A stretch of 64,000 nucleotides of DNA. Origin: Candidatus Purcelliella pentastirinorum. Lineage in GTDB: Bacteria; Pseudomonadota; Gammaproteobacteria; Enterobacterales; Enterobacteriaceae. The translations under genes were made by a program, and so were the position numbers. Positions 41,917 through 50,723 of the stretch are shown in pieces. Location: assembly GCF_028748785.1 (NCBI RefSeq), contig NZ_CP110496.1:419448-483447 (forward strand), read 5' to 3'. The stretch's first letter is position 1; every line of letters begins with the position of its first letter. The notes beneath the pieces were generated by a model, which saw nothing but the letters and a program-made list of their open reading frames with translations, was not told the origin of the DNA and made no database searches.

Positions 41917-43314
41917 TTAAAAGTTAGCGTTTTTAGGTGTTCTTGGAAATGGTACAATATCTTTTATATTTTTTACACCTGTAATAAAAGATATTAATCT
42001 TTCTACACCCATACCAAAACCAGCATGTGGTATAGTACCGTATATTCTAAGATCCCTATACCACCAATATTTTTTTTTATTTAATTTTGATTCTTTTATT
42101 CTTTTATCTAAAATTTCTATTCTTTCTTCTCTTTCTGAACCACCTATAATTTCTCCAATTCCTGGCATTAAAATATCCATTGCTGATACTGTTTTGTTAT
42201 CTTTGTTTAGTCTCATATAAAATGGTTTTATTTTTTTTGGATAATTTTTTATTATTATTGGGGTTTTAAAATATTTTTCAGTTAGATATTTTTCATGTTC
42301 AGTGGATATATCTATTCCCCAGTTTACAGGTAGTTTAAAATTTGTGTTTGATTTTTTTAATATTTTTATAGCTTCTTCATAATCTATTTGTTCGAAATTG
42401 GAAGATATCAATTTTTTTAATTTGAATTTATTTTTTTTTTTTTTTTTTTCAAAAAAAAATAAATCTTTATCTCTTTCATTTAAAAGTGATTTTGATATAT
42501 ATATTAACATATCAATTGCTAATTTTATTACATCATTTAATTTTGCAAATGCTATTTCAGGTTCTAACATCCAAAATTCTGATAAATGTTTTTTTGTATT
42601 TGAATTTTCTGCTCTAAAAGTAGGTCCAAAAGCATATACTTTAGATAAAGCACATGAATAGCTTTCTGCATTTAATTGTCCAGAAACTGTTAGAAAAGTT
42701 TCTTTGCCAAAGAAATCTTTTTTAAAATTTATATTTTTATCTTGTGAGGATGAAAGGTGGTTTTTATTTAGAGTTGATACTCTAAACATTTTGCCATTTC
42801 CTTCAGTGTCTATTGTTGTAATTATTGGTGTAGGTATCCAATAAAAACCATGATTATTTAAAAATTTATGTATTTTGTATATTATTGTTTGTCTTATTCT
42901 AGTAATTGCTCCAATTATATTAGTTCTAGGTCTTAAATGTGCTATTTTTCTTAGATATTCCATGCTGTGTTTTTTAGGGCTAATTGGATAAGATGATGGA
43001 TCTTTTACCCATCCTAATATAATAATATTTATTGCATGTATTTCGTATTTTTGTTTTGTTGATGGGGAATATTTGATTATTCCTTTAACTTTTATAGAAC
43101 AACCTGTAGTTAGTTTTAAAATATTATTTTTATAATTATGAATGTTTTTTTTTATTATTATTTGTAAATTTTCTAAACATGATCCATCATTTATAGATAT
43201 AAATGTTATTCCAATTTTTGATGTTCTTTTTGTTTTAACCCATCCATTAATAGTAATTTTTGTTTCAGTTAATAATTTGCCTTCTATTATATGTGTAATA
43301 GATGTTGTTATCAT
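41917..43314 (-). CDS. asnS: Asparaginyl-tRNA synthetase
   Basis: Class IIb synthetase for tRNA-Asn. 465 aa (E. coli 466). N-terminal OB fold (GWVKTKRTSKIGITFISIND), motif 2 around TFRAENSNTKKHLSEFWMLEPE, and motif 3 GFGMGVERLISFITG before the end IVPFPRTPKNANF. An internal surface segment (near residue 290) is coded by 19 consecutive A on the minus strand (42,431-42,449), giving a run of Lys between FFFE and NKF. The frame is open as read. E. coli pairs asnS with ompF in the same order. Confidence 0.95.
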   Translation of the reverse strand: MITTSITHIIEGKLLTETKITINGWVKTKRTSKIGITFISINDGSCLENLQIIIKKNIHNYKNNILKLTTGCSIKVKGIIKYSPSTKQKYEIHAINIIILGWVKDPSSYPISPKKHSMEYLRKIAHLRPRTNIIGAITRIRQTIIYKIHKFLNNHGFYWIPTPIITTIDTEGNGKMFRVSTLNKNHLSSSQDKNINFKKDFFGKETFLTVSGQLNAESYSCALSKVYAFGPTFRAENSNTKKHLSEFWMLEPEIAFAKLNDVIKLAIDMLIYISKSLLNERDKDLFFFEKKKKKNKFKLKKLISSNFEQIDYEEAIKILKKSNTNFKLPVNWGIDISTEHEKYLTEKYFKTPIIIKNYPKKIKPFYMRLNKDNKTVSAMDILMPGIGEIIGGSEREERIEILDKRIKESKLNKKKYWWYRDLRIYGTIPHAGFGMGVERLISFITGVKNIKDIVPFPRTPKNANF

Positions 43315-43518
43315 TTTTATCTCTATTTAATGTTTTAAAAATGTATTTTATTTATACAAATATCAATCATGAATTTTTGATTTATTTTTTTATATTTTTT
43401 AATTTATTTTATAATTTAATAATGAATTTATTATTACATTTAATTATTTTTATTACAATATTTAATAATTTTATTTGATTAATTTTATATTTGTTTTTTA
43501 TAAAATATTAATTTGTTA

Positions 43519-44976
43519 TTATAATAATGGATGAAAAAAAAATAATAATCTTTCCATTAATTTATACCAATATGATCTTTTATCCCATTTTTTTAATTTT
43601 ATTTTTTTTGATAATTTTATATATTCCTTTTGAATATTTGATAAAGTTTCACTAAACTTATGATCATCTATTGCTAATGTTATTTCAAAGTTTAGCCATA
43701 AGCTTCTCATGTCTAAATTTGCTGTTCCGATAAAACTTAATTGGTGATCTATTAATATACTTTTAGTATGTAATAACCCCTTTTTAAATTGATATATATT
43801 GACTCCAGAAGAAAGTAAATCAGTGAAAAAGTATTTACTTACCCAATTTACTAACGTAGAATCATTATAGTAAGGAATTATAATATTTACTTTTACACCT
43901 CTTTTTGCTGCGCTGCAAATTGCATTTAGTAAATCATTACTAGGAACGAAATATGGTGTAGTTATGTTTATTTTTTTTGTTGCTGAATAAATAGCTGTTA
44001 ATAAGACTTGATGTATAATATCTTTGGAAAATCCTGGTCCTGATGCTATTATTTGTACTCCATTTAAATATTTCTTTTTGTGTGAAATTTTATTTTTATT
44101 AGATATATTTGGTAAAATCTTTTTTCCTGTTTCTAATTCCCAATCACAAGCATATATTATACCTATACTTATAGCTATTGGTCCTTCCATTCTAACCATT
44201 AGATCTATCCATTCACCTATTCCTATATTTTTTTTAAATAGTTTTGGATCTACTAAATTCATACTTCCAGTATAGGTTATATAATTATCTATAATAATTA
44301 TTTTTCTATGTTGTCTTAAATCTATTCGTCTTAAAAATATTTTTAAAATATTTATTTTTAATGTTTCTACTATTTCAATTCCAGCATCTTTCATTATTTT
44401 TACCCATGGACTACGAAAGAATATAGAACTACCTGCTGAATCTAACATTAATCTACAATGTATTCCTTGACATGAAGCAATTATTAATGCTTCCGCTACT
44501 TTATCAGCTATTCCTCCTGGTTGCCAAATATAAAACATTATTTCTATATTATTTTTTGCTGATAATATATCTTTTATTAATTTTTTTATTATGTTGTTTG
44601 TTGAAGTAAAAATTTTTAATTTATGAACTTTTGTTCCTGGAATTCCTTGTATATTCTTACACAATTTAAATATTGAAGTTGCAATATAGCTATTTTTGTT
44701 ATTAAAAATTGTTTTGTTACAGTCTATATTGTTTATCCAGTTAACTCCGTATAACCAAATTTTATATAAATTTGATGTTCTTTTTTTACCTACATTTAAT
44801 TCAATTAGAAATATATAAACTAATATACCTATTATGGGTAAAATATATACGGTTAGTAACCACGATGTGGTTGATGGTATGGGTTTTTTTTTCATTAATA
44901 TTCTTAATGTAACTAATCCTACTAATATCCAATATAAGAGTAATATTAATGCATTAATAATTGTGTATAATTTCAT
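43519..44976 (-). CDS. cls: Cardiolipin synthase A
   Basis: Condenses two phosphatidylglycerols into cardiolipin at the inner membrane. 485 aa (E. coli ClsA 486). Two N-terminal membrane helices (residues about 5-25 and 37-58), then two phospholipase D HKD motifs: HRKIIIIDNYITYTGSMN and HTKSILIDHQLSFIGTANLDMRS. The ends PYYNDS and LLHTKS match ClsA more than ClsB or ClsC. Lies alone with a 317-bp spacer upstream. Along with plsB and psd it shows an intact phospholipid branch. Confidence 0.93.
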   Translation of the reverse strand: MKLYTIINALILLLYWILVGLVTLRILMKKKPIPSTTSWLLTVYILPIIGILVYIFLIELNVGKKRTSNLYKIWLYGVNWINNIDCNKTIFNNKNSYIATSIFKLCKNIQGIPGTKVHKLKIFTSTNNIIKKLIKDILSAKNNIEIMFYIWQPGGIADKVAEALIIASCQGIHCRLMLDSAGSSIFFRSPWVKIMKDAGIEIVETLKINILKIFLRRIDLRQHRKIIIIDNYITYTGSMNLVDPKLFKKNIGIGEWIDLMVRMEGPIAISIGIIYACDWELETGKKILPNISNKNKISHKKKYLNGVQIIASGPGFSKDIIHQVLLTAIYSATKKINITTPYFVPSNDLLNAICSAAKRGVKVNIIIPYYNDSTLVNWVSKYFFTDLLSSGVNIYQFKKGLLHTKSILIDHQLSFIGTANLDMRSLWLNFEITLAIDDHKFSETLSNIQKEYIKLSKKIKLKKWDKRSYWYKLMERLLFFFHPLL

Positions 44977-45293
44977 AAATTTATTATAATAATATTTTTA
45001 AATTTTTTTGTTTTTTTGTTTTTTAGATTTTATATAATTTGACAATTATTTAAAGATTATATTTTTTCATTTAATTTTTTATTAATTAGATTATTATTAT
45101 TAATTTAATAATTTAATATTAATTAACTTAATATTTAGTTTTATTTTTTTATTATTTTTAATTTGACTAGTATTGAATATTAAAGATAAATAAATTTAGT
45201 AAAAGATTTATTTTTAGTTTGTTGGATTTATTAAGTTAATTTTTTTTTTAATTTTTATCATATAATTTGTTAAAAATTAATATTTTTTTATTG
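44977..45293. other. Intergenic region between plsB and cls
   Basis: About 317 bp with no open frame of protein character and no convincing hairpin. A TTGACA at 45,039 is followed by TATATT after only 13 bp, too close for a standard promoter and on the strand with no gene to serve. It should contain the cls promoter (minus strand), which I cannot place. Confidence 0.5.
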
Positions 45294-47669
45294 TTAATTT
45301 ACATTTATTTTTTTTATCAATTTGTTTAATAATTTGTATGTATTTTCTATTTTTTTTTTATATTTTTTATTTTTTATATATCCTATTTTTTTAAATGTTT
45401 TTAATGATGATAATAATGTTTGTTTATTATATAATTTAAATTTATTTGGTATTTTATTTTTATTTTGATGGTTTATTAATATTTTGCTTTTTTTATATAA
45501 ATCTATTGTATTAATACCTGGATTTAACTTTAATATTGAAATTATTGTAATATATTTCTTTAAAATATCATTTATATGTGTAGATAATATTTCTATTTTA
45601 TTATTTTTGTTTGTATTTATATAAAATATTAGTTTTTTTTTTATGATTAATTTTTGATTAATAAATTCTTTTATTACACGAATAATAAATTTATTATTTT
45701 TTTTTTTATTTAAATATAAAAAAAATTCATTTTTAAATATAGGGTATATTATATTTATTTTATCTATTATTTTTTTTTTTTTTATTTTTTTATATTTTTT
45801 TATTATTTTAATTATTAGTGATGGAATAACGAATATATGTTGAATATTATTTTTGTAATAGTTTAAAATATTTATTTTTTCATTTAAAACTATTAAATCA
45901 TAATTTTTATTTTTTTTTAATTTGATTTTTTTTGTTTTTATGGCTTTTTTTAATATTTTTTTTGCTGATTTTTTTGGAAATGTAAAATATTTGGAATATG
46001 GTGCTATTTTAAATAGTTTTATGTAACATTTGATTTGTTTTACCATTTTTATTTTATTTATCTGATGTTTTTTTACTGAAAGTAATATAGTAGCACATAA
46101 ATTTATTGAATTTATAGCAACTGCAGCATTTATTCTATTCATAATATCATTTGCTATATTGTTAGCTATAGGTATTAGCCAGTTGGGATTTTTTGTTTTG
46201 CTAAAATTTAAATTTTGTTTCCATTTTTTAACATTTTTATTTAAATATTTTATTAAGTTTAATGGTTTGCCAAAATTTATATAGCTATTACCAAAATTTT
46301 TTATATTTTTTATTCCTTTAACTATTTGTAATATATTTTCATTTTTTTTTAAATGTCCTGACATTTCTTTTGTATAAGTTTTTACTTCCATTATATGATC
46401 ATAATTTATGTAAATGGGTACTAATATTATTGGTTTGTTGATATTTTTTAATAAAGATTTTATTGTTATTGTTAATATTCCTGTTTTTGGTTTTAATAAA
46501 TAACCTGTTCTTGATCTGCTACCTTCAATAAAATATTCTATAGAATGCCCTCTTTTTATTAATTTTATTAAATATTCTTTAAATATAATTGAATATAATT
46601 TATTACCAATAAATGTTCTACGAATAAAAAATGCTCCTAGTTTTCTAAATAAACATCCAATTGGCCAAAAATTTAAATTTGTTCCTGCCGCTATATATGG
46701 TATAGAAAGTCCTTGATGGTATATTGCATAAGATAATATGAGATAATCTATATGGCTTTTATGGCATGGTAGATATATTATTCTATTTCCTTTATATGCT
46801 AATTTACATATTTTTTTACTACCATTTATAATTATTTCATCAAAAGTTTTATTCCATACTATTTTCATTATTTTATTTACTATTCTTATCATTTCATATG
46901 AAAAATTAGTTGCTATTTCTTTGATAATTGATAGAGTAAAATACTTAATTTTTTTTTTATTTTTATTTTTTATTTTAATTTCTTTTTTTATCTTATTTTT
47001 AATGATTTTAGATTTTAATATTTTTTTTAAAAGTTTATTTCTTTTTATTATATTAGGACCAATTATCGCAAATTTTTGTTTGTTAAAGTTTGTATTTATT
47101 TTATAAATCAATTTTTTAATTAATGATCTTTTTGAGATGTTTTTTAATGAAATATTTTTGAGTGATATTTTTTTAGAAAAAATAATAAACGTTTCTTTTC
47201 CTATCCATATTATTTGTAAAATTTTTTTTATTATTTTTATTATTTTTGTATTTTTTATATTTTTATTATTTTTGTATTTGGGTTTTCTACCTATTAGTAT
47301 TAATATTGGTAATATTTTTAAGTTTAAATTGAAATTTTTCTTTTCAAGTTCTAGGTATTTATTAATTAATTCAATATTTTTATTATTTTTTATGTAAAAT
47401 AGAAATTTATTATTTATATTTTTTATAAATATACATCTAGGTATTTTTTTATTGTTAATTTTTATTGATTTTGTTGGGTCAGGTAATTTTTGTTTATGAC
47501 ATTGTTTTTTTAATATTAGTAGATCTATTTTGGATTTTTTTTGTAAAATATATATTATTTTTTCTTTTTTATTAATTTTGTTTAAATATTTTGGTAAGGT
47601 TTTAACATTTATACAAATATTTAATAATAAATTTATTACTTTGTTATAAATGTTATATTTATGTAGCAT
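45294..47669 (-). CDS. plsB: Glycerol-3-phosphate acyltransferase PlsB
   Basis: Membrane enzyme that acylates glycerol-3-phosphate at sn-1, the committed step of phospholipid synthesis. 791 aa (E. coli 807). The acyltransferase motifs are present: YLPCHKSHIDYLILSY (HX4D, catalytic His and Asp), GAFFIRRTF, YFIEGSRSRTGYLLKPK and PIILVPIYINYDH. The N-terminal 250 residues and the C-terminal third are strongly diverged to Lys/Asn/Ile, while the catalytic core is well preserved. Minus strand here is the lagging strand. Competes with GlpD for glycerol-3-phosphate. Confidence 0.94.
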   Translation of the reverse strand: MLHKYNIYNKVINLLLNICINVKTLPKYLNKINKKEKIIYILQKKSKIDLLILKKQCHKQKLPDPTKSIKINNKKIPRCIFIKNINNKFLFYIKNNKNIELINKYLELEKKNFNLNLKILPILILIGRKPKYKNNKNIKNTKIIKIIKKILQIIWIGKETFIIFSKKISLKNISLKNISKRSLIKKLIYKINTNFNKQKFAIIGPNIIKRNKLLKKILKSKIIKNKIKKEIKIKNKNKKKIKYFTLSIIKEIATNFSYEMIRIVNKIMKIVWNKTFDEIIINGSKKICKLAYKGNRIIYLPCHKSHIDYLILSYAIYHQGLSIPYIAAGTNLNFWPIGCLFRKLGAFFIRRTFIGNKLYSIIFKEYLIKLIKRGHSIEYFIEGSRSRTGYLLKPKTGILTITIKSLLKNINKPIILVPIYINYDHIMEVKTYTKEMSGHLKKNENILQIVKGIKNIKNFGNSYINFGKPLNLIKYLNKNVKKWKQNLNFSKTKNPNWLIPIANNIANDIMNRINAAVAINSINLCATILLSVKKHQINKIKMVKQIKCYIKLFKIAPYSKYFTFPKKSAKKILKKAIKTKKIKLKKNKNYDLIVLNEKINILNYYKNNIQHIFVIPSLIIKIIKKYKKIKKKKIIDKINIIYPIFKNEFFLYLNKKKNNKFIIRVIKEFINQKLIIKKKLIFYINTNKNNKIEILSTHINDILKKYITIISILKLNPGINTIDLYKKSKILINHQNKNKIPNKFKLYNKQTLLSSLKTFKKIGYIKNKKYKKKIENTYKLLNKLIKKINVN

Positions 47670-47753
47670 ATAATAAATTTGATTCCTTTTTATGTGTTAT
47701 TAATAAATGTTAAATTTTATATTTATTTTTTATATTATAGTTAATAAAAAATT

Positions 47754-48470
47754 TTAGAATACTTTTTTTTGAGATGAAATGTATTGTATATTTTTTTTTG
47801 ATATAATTTTAAAAAAATTAAATATTTTTTTTTTTATAATGTTATATACCAATATTATTAATCCAATTATAAATATTAATATTGGTAAGATAGTTAAAAG
47901 TAGTATTATTTTCTTTTTGTATATTATAAATATAGACGTATTACCTAATACTGATCCAATTATAATTAATGTTAATACCCATATAAAAGAACTTATTATG
48001 TTATAAATTTGAAATTTTTTATATTTTATTTGTGATATTCCAATTATAATTGGTAATAAAGTTCGTACAAAAGCAATAAATTTACTAATAATCATTGCGG
48101 ATAATCCATATTTATTAAATAATTTATTTGTTTTATCGTATGTTTTTTTTGGTATATTTGATATCCATAGTTTTATTATTTTTGTATTGCTAAAAAATTT
48201 TCCATTAATATAACCCAACCAACAACCTAATATTGTAGCTGTTGTTAAAGTTAATATTATTGATGATATTTTTATTATTTTTTTTGTTACTAACACACCT
48301 ACGAGTATTAATAAACTATCTCCAGGAAGAAAGGCTGTGGGTATTAATCCGTTTTCCAAAAAAATGACCACGAATAATATAGAATAAATAATCCATGTAT
48401 AATTTGTATTGGATAGAGTATTAAAATCTTGTTGTAATAGTGCATACAACAATTTATGTAAAATATTCAA
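47754..48470 (-). CDS. yqjA: DedA-family membrane protein, YqjA-like
   Basis: DedA proteins are membrane transporters implicated in proton-dependent lipid-carrier recycling and envelope stress; YqjA and YghB are partly redundant in E. coli. The 238 aa (E. coli YqjA 220) align from NILHKLLYALLQQDF onward, with the signature FLENGLIPTAFLPGDSLLILVGVL, GCWLGYINGKF and FIAFVRTLLPIIIGIS, which carries the essential acidic and basic residues. Start is TTG at 48,470, with AAGGAT 6-7 nt upstream. The extra C-terminal 20 residues are Lys/Ile-rich. Confidence 0.86.
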   Translation of the reverse strand: MNILHKLLYALLQQDFNTLSNTNYTWIIYSILFVVIFLENGLIPTAFLPGDSLLILVGVLVTKKIIKISSIILTLTTATILGCWLGYINGKFFSNTKIIKLWISNIPKKTYDKTNKLFNKYGLSAMIISKFIAFVRTLLPIIIGISQIKYKKFQIYNIISSFIWVLTLIIIGSVLGNTSIFIIYKKKIILLLTILPILIFIIGLIILVYNIIKKKIFNFFKIISKKNIQYISSQKKVF

Positions 48471-48473
48471 ATA

Positions 48474-48563
48474 TTATCCTTTTATTTTTTCAAAGTATTT
48501 ATATTTTTCTAATATATCAGAATTAATTTGTTTTATATGTTTTTGAGTAACTAAATTTTGCAT
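48474..48563 (-). CDS. Possible 29-residue peptide upstream of yqjA
   Basis: An ATG at 48,563 opens 29 codons (starting MQNLVTQKHIKQ, ending EKIKG) and stops 3 nt before the yqjA start, with the yqjA Shine-Dalgarno contained in its last codons. No Shine-Dalgarno of its own is apparent and I recognise no family. It may be a leader peptide coupled to yqjA, a remnant of a lost gene, or chance. Confidence 0.2.
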   Translation of the reverse strand: MQNLVTQKHIKQINSDILEKYKYFEKIKG

Positions 48564-48609
48564 TTTTTATTTTTATGAAATAGATATTTTTTTAATTGTA
48601 TTGAAGTTA

Positions 48610-49764
48610 TTAAATAAAACAAAAGGTATTTATTATTTTATTAAATATTTTTTTAGTAGGTTTTATATATGAATTATCAATGAATTCATTTGGTTTATGA
48701 GCTTGTTCTATAGACCCCGGCCCTAAAATTATTGTAGGGCATATTTTTTGTATAAATGGTGCTTCTGTACAATAATTTACTTTTTTTGTTTTTTTGCATT
48801 TTAATATTCTTTTAATTTTTTCTAATAATTTATATTTTTTATTATATTCAAACCCGGGTATTGTTGGGTTTAATTCTTTTATAGTAATTATATTACCCCA
48901 TTTTTTATTTATAGGCTTTAAAACATCATTTAATATTTTATTTATTTGTATTGTATCAGTATTTGGTAATGGTCTTATATCAATGTATAAATGACAATAT
49001 GAACAAATTCTATTTGCCGCGTTACCTCCACATATATGTCCTAAATTTAAAGTGGGATATGGTACTGTAAATGTATTATCATTGTAATCTGTTTTTAATT
49101 TGTTTTTTAATTTTAATAAGATATTTATTATTTTATTCATTATTTCTATTGAATTTACACCTAAATTTGGATCGCTTGAATGTCCTGATTTTCCTTTTAT
49201 TTTAATTATTTTTGAAATATGCCCTTTATGTGAGTCAATAGGTTTTAATTCTGTGGGTTCTCCTATTATTGCAAATTTTGGATTTATGGATGTTACATCT
49301 GAGAAATATCTTGCTCCTGACATTGAGGTTTCTTCATCAGCAGTAGCTAAAATATATAGTGGTTTTTTGAATTTTTTGATATTGATATTTTTTAATATTT
49401 CTAATATAAATATAAAAAAACCTTTCATATCTGTTGTTCCTAATCCATATATTTTATTATCATATTCTGTAATTTTGAATGGATCTTTTGTCCATTGTTT
49501 TTCATCATAAGGAACAGTATCAGTGTGTCCGCTTAACATTAAGCCATCTTCTCCACTGTGGCTTTTTGCAAGCATATTAAATTTGTTTTTTGTATTTGGT
49601 ATATATTGTATATCTATTGTAAATCCCAAACTATTAAACCATTCTGCTAAAATATTTATTATATTTTTATTACTTGTATCCAGTTTTTTATTACTTGAGC
49701 TAATTGATGGTATAGTTATTATTTTTCTATACATGTCTATGAATGATGGTAATTTATTTTTCAT
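48610..49764 (-). CDS. argE: Acetylornithine deacetylase
   Basis: M20-family zinc hydrolase that releases ornithine from N-acetylornithine in arginine synthesis. 384 aa (E. coli 383). Metal ligands and catalytic residues are in MLSGHTDTVPYD, GLGTTDMKGFF, TADEETSMSGARY, IIGEPTELKP and GPGSIEQAHKPNEFI, the last being specific to ArgE over DapE. The dimerisation lid GHSSDPNLGVNSIE is intact. In E. coli it is divergent from argCBH, which are not here. Intact despite lagging-strand bias. Confidence 0.93.
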   Translation of the reverse strand: MKNKLPSFIDMYRKIITIPSISSSNKKLDTSNKNIINILAEWFNSLGFTIDIQYIPNTKNKFNMLAKSHSGEDGLMLSGHTDTVPYDEKQWTKDPFKITEYDNKIYGLGTTDMKGFFIFILEILKNINIKKFKKPLYILATADEETSMSGARYFSDVTSINPKFAIIGEPTELKPIDSHKGHISKIIKIKGKSGHSSDPNLGVNSIEIMNKIINILLKLKNKLKTDYNDNTFTVPYPTLNLGHICGGNAANRICSYCHLYIDIRPLPNTDTIQINKILNDVLKPINKKWGNIITIKELNPTIPGFEYNKKYKLLEKIKRILKCKKTKKVNYCTEAPFIQKICPTIILGPGSIEQAHKPNEFIDNSYIKPTKKIFNKIINTFCFI

Positions 49765-50001
49765 TTTTCATCCTTTTTAAATTAGTTTTTGGATTACTAA
49801 TCTCTATATTTTTTATTTTTAATGTAATATTGTACAATTAGTATTGTTATATTTTGTAAAATAAATATCAATTTTTAATCATTTTGTTAATTTAATTTTT
49901 TATCATTTATAATATTTATATATTTTTTTATGTTCATAATTTTATTTTAATTAAAAAATTTATTTTTTTTTAAATAATAAATGATAAGAATATTAATTAT
50001 T

Positions 50002-50574
50002 TTATTTTTTATATCTTATATATGCTTTTTTTATTTCTTTTTTTGCAAATTTAACATTCATCCATCCAATTATTTTAACCCATTTATTTTTTTCTAAGTC
50101 TTTGTAGTGTTGGAAAAAATGTTTTATTTGATTTTTTGTAAAATCAGATAAATTATTTATATCTTTTATATTATTATATTCATTTGTAATTTTATTTGTT
50201 GGTACAGATATTATTTTAAAGTCTTCTCCAGATTCATCTTCCATTTTGAGCAACCCAATTGGTCTGGTATTTATAATACATCCAGGTATCAATGAGTATT
50301 GAGTAATAACCATTGCGTCAATTGGATCACCATCTAGTGATAGTGTATTTTTTATATAACCGTAATTGCATGGATAAAACATGGGTGTGTATATAATTCT
50401 ATCAACATATAGTGTTTTGTATTTTTTATTCATTTCATATTTTATTGGGTTACTATTGGCAGATATTTCAATAACAACATTTATTTTATTTGTTTTTTTT
50501 TTAATATTTTTTTTTTTGTTAGAACTCATATTTTTTTCCAATGTAGATTTATTAATTATAATATTTAATAACAT
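50002..50574 (-). CDS. ppa: Inorganic pyrophosphatase
   Basis: Soluble family I pyrophosphatase that pulls biosynthetic reactions forward by hydrolysing PPi. 190 aa (E. coli 176). Active-site parts include IEISANSNPIKYEM, the FYPCNYGYI stretch, the signature DGDPIDAMV with three metal-binding Asp, and HFFQHYKDLEKNKWVKI. The N-terminus has a Lys/Asn-rich insertion; MLLNIIINKS resembles the E. coli start MSLLNVPAGK, but a second ATG at 50,529 with GGA 7-9 nt upstream is also possible. Confidence 0.94.
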   Translation of the reverse strand: MLLNIIINKSTLEKNMSSNKKKNIKKKTNKINVVIEISANSNPIKYEMNKKYKTLYVDRIIYTPMFYPCNYGYIKNTLSLDGDPIDAMVITQYSLIPGCIINTRPIGLLKMEDESGEDFKIISVPTNKITNEYNNIKDINNLSDFTKNQIKHFFQHYKDLEKNKWVKIIGWMNVKFAKKEIKKAYIRYKK

Positions 50575-50663
50575 TTTATTAATTTAAAATTAATGTGTTT
50601 AAATTAATAAATATCAAAAAATTAATTATTAAATATTATTATATAAATTTTTTTTAAAATCTG

Positions 50664-50669
50664 TATAAT
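50664..50669 (+). promoter_or_regulatory. Possible -10 box for the aceE operon
   Basis: An exact TATAAT preceded by TG, 54 bp before the aceE start codon, in the ppa/aceE divergent spacer. There is no matching -35 at 16-18 bp, so this rests on the -10 alone. No PdhR gene or clear operator is nearby. Confidence 0.3.
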
Positions 50670-50723
50670 ATTTTTTAATTTATTTATGTTTTATATTTTT
50701 TATCATAAATTAAGGGATTAACT

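Noticed and set aside
45039..45063. TTGACA plus TATATT as a promoter
   Set aside because: The boxes are only 13 bp apart and point to no gene on that strand.
49100..49510. 136-codon plus-strand frame opposite argE
   Set aside because: ArgE on the other strand has all metal ligands and full length; this frame shows no family features.
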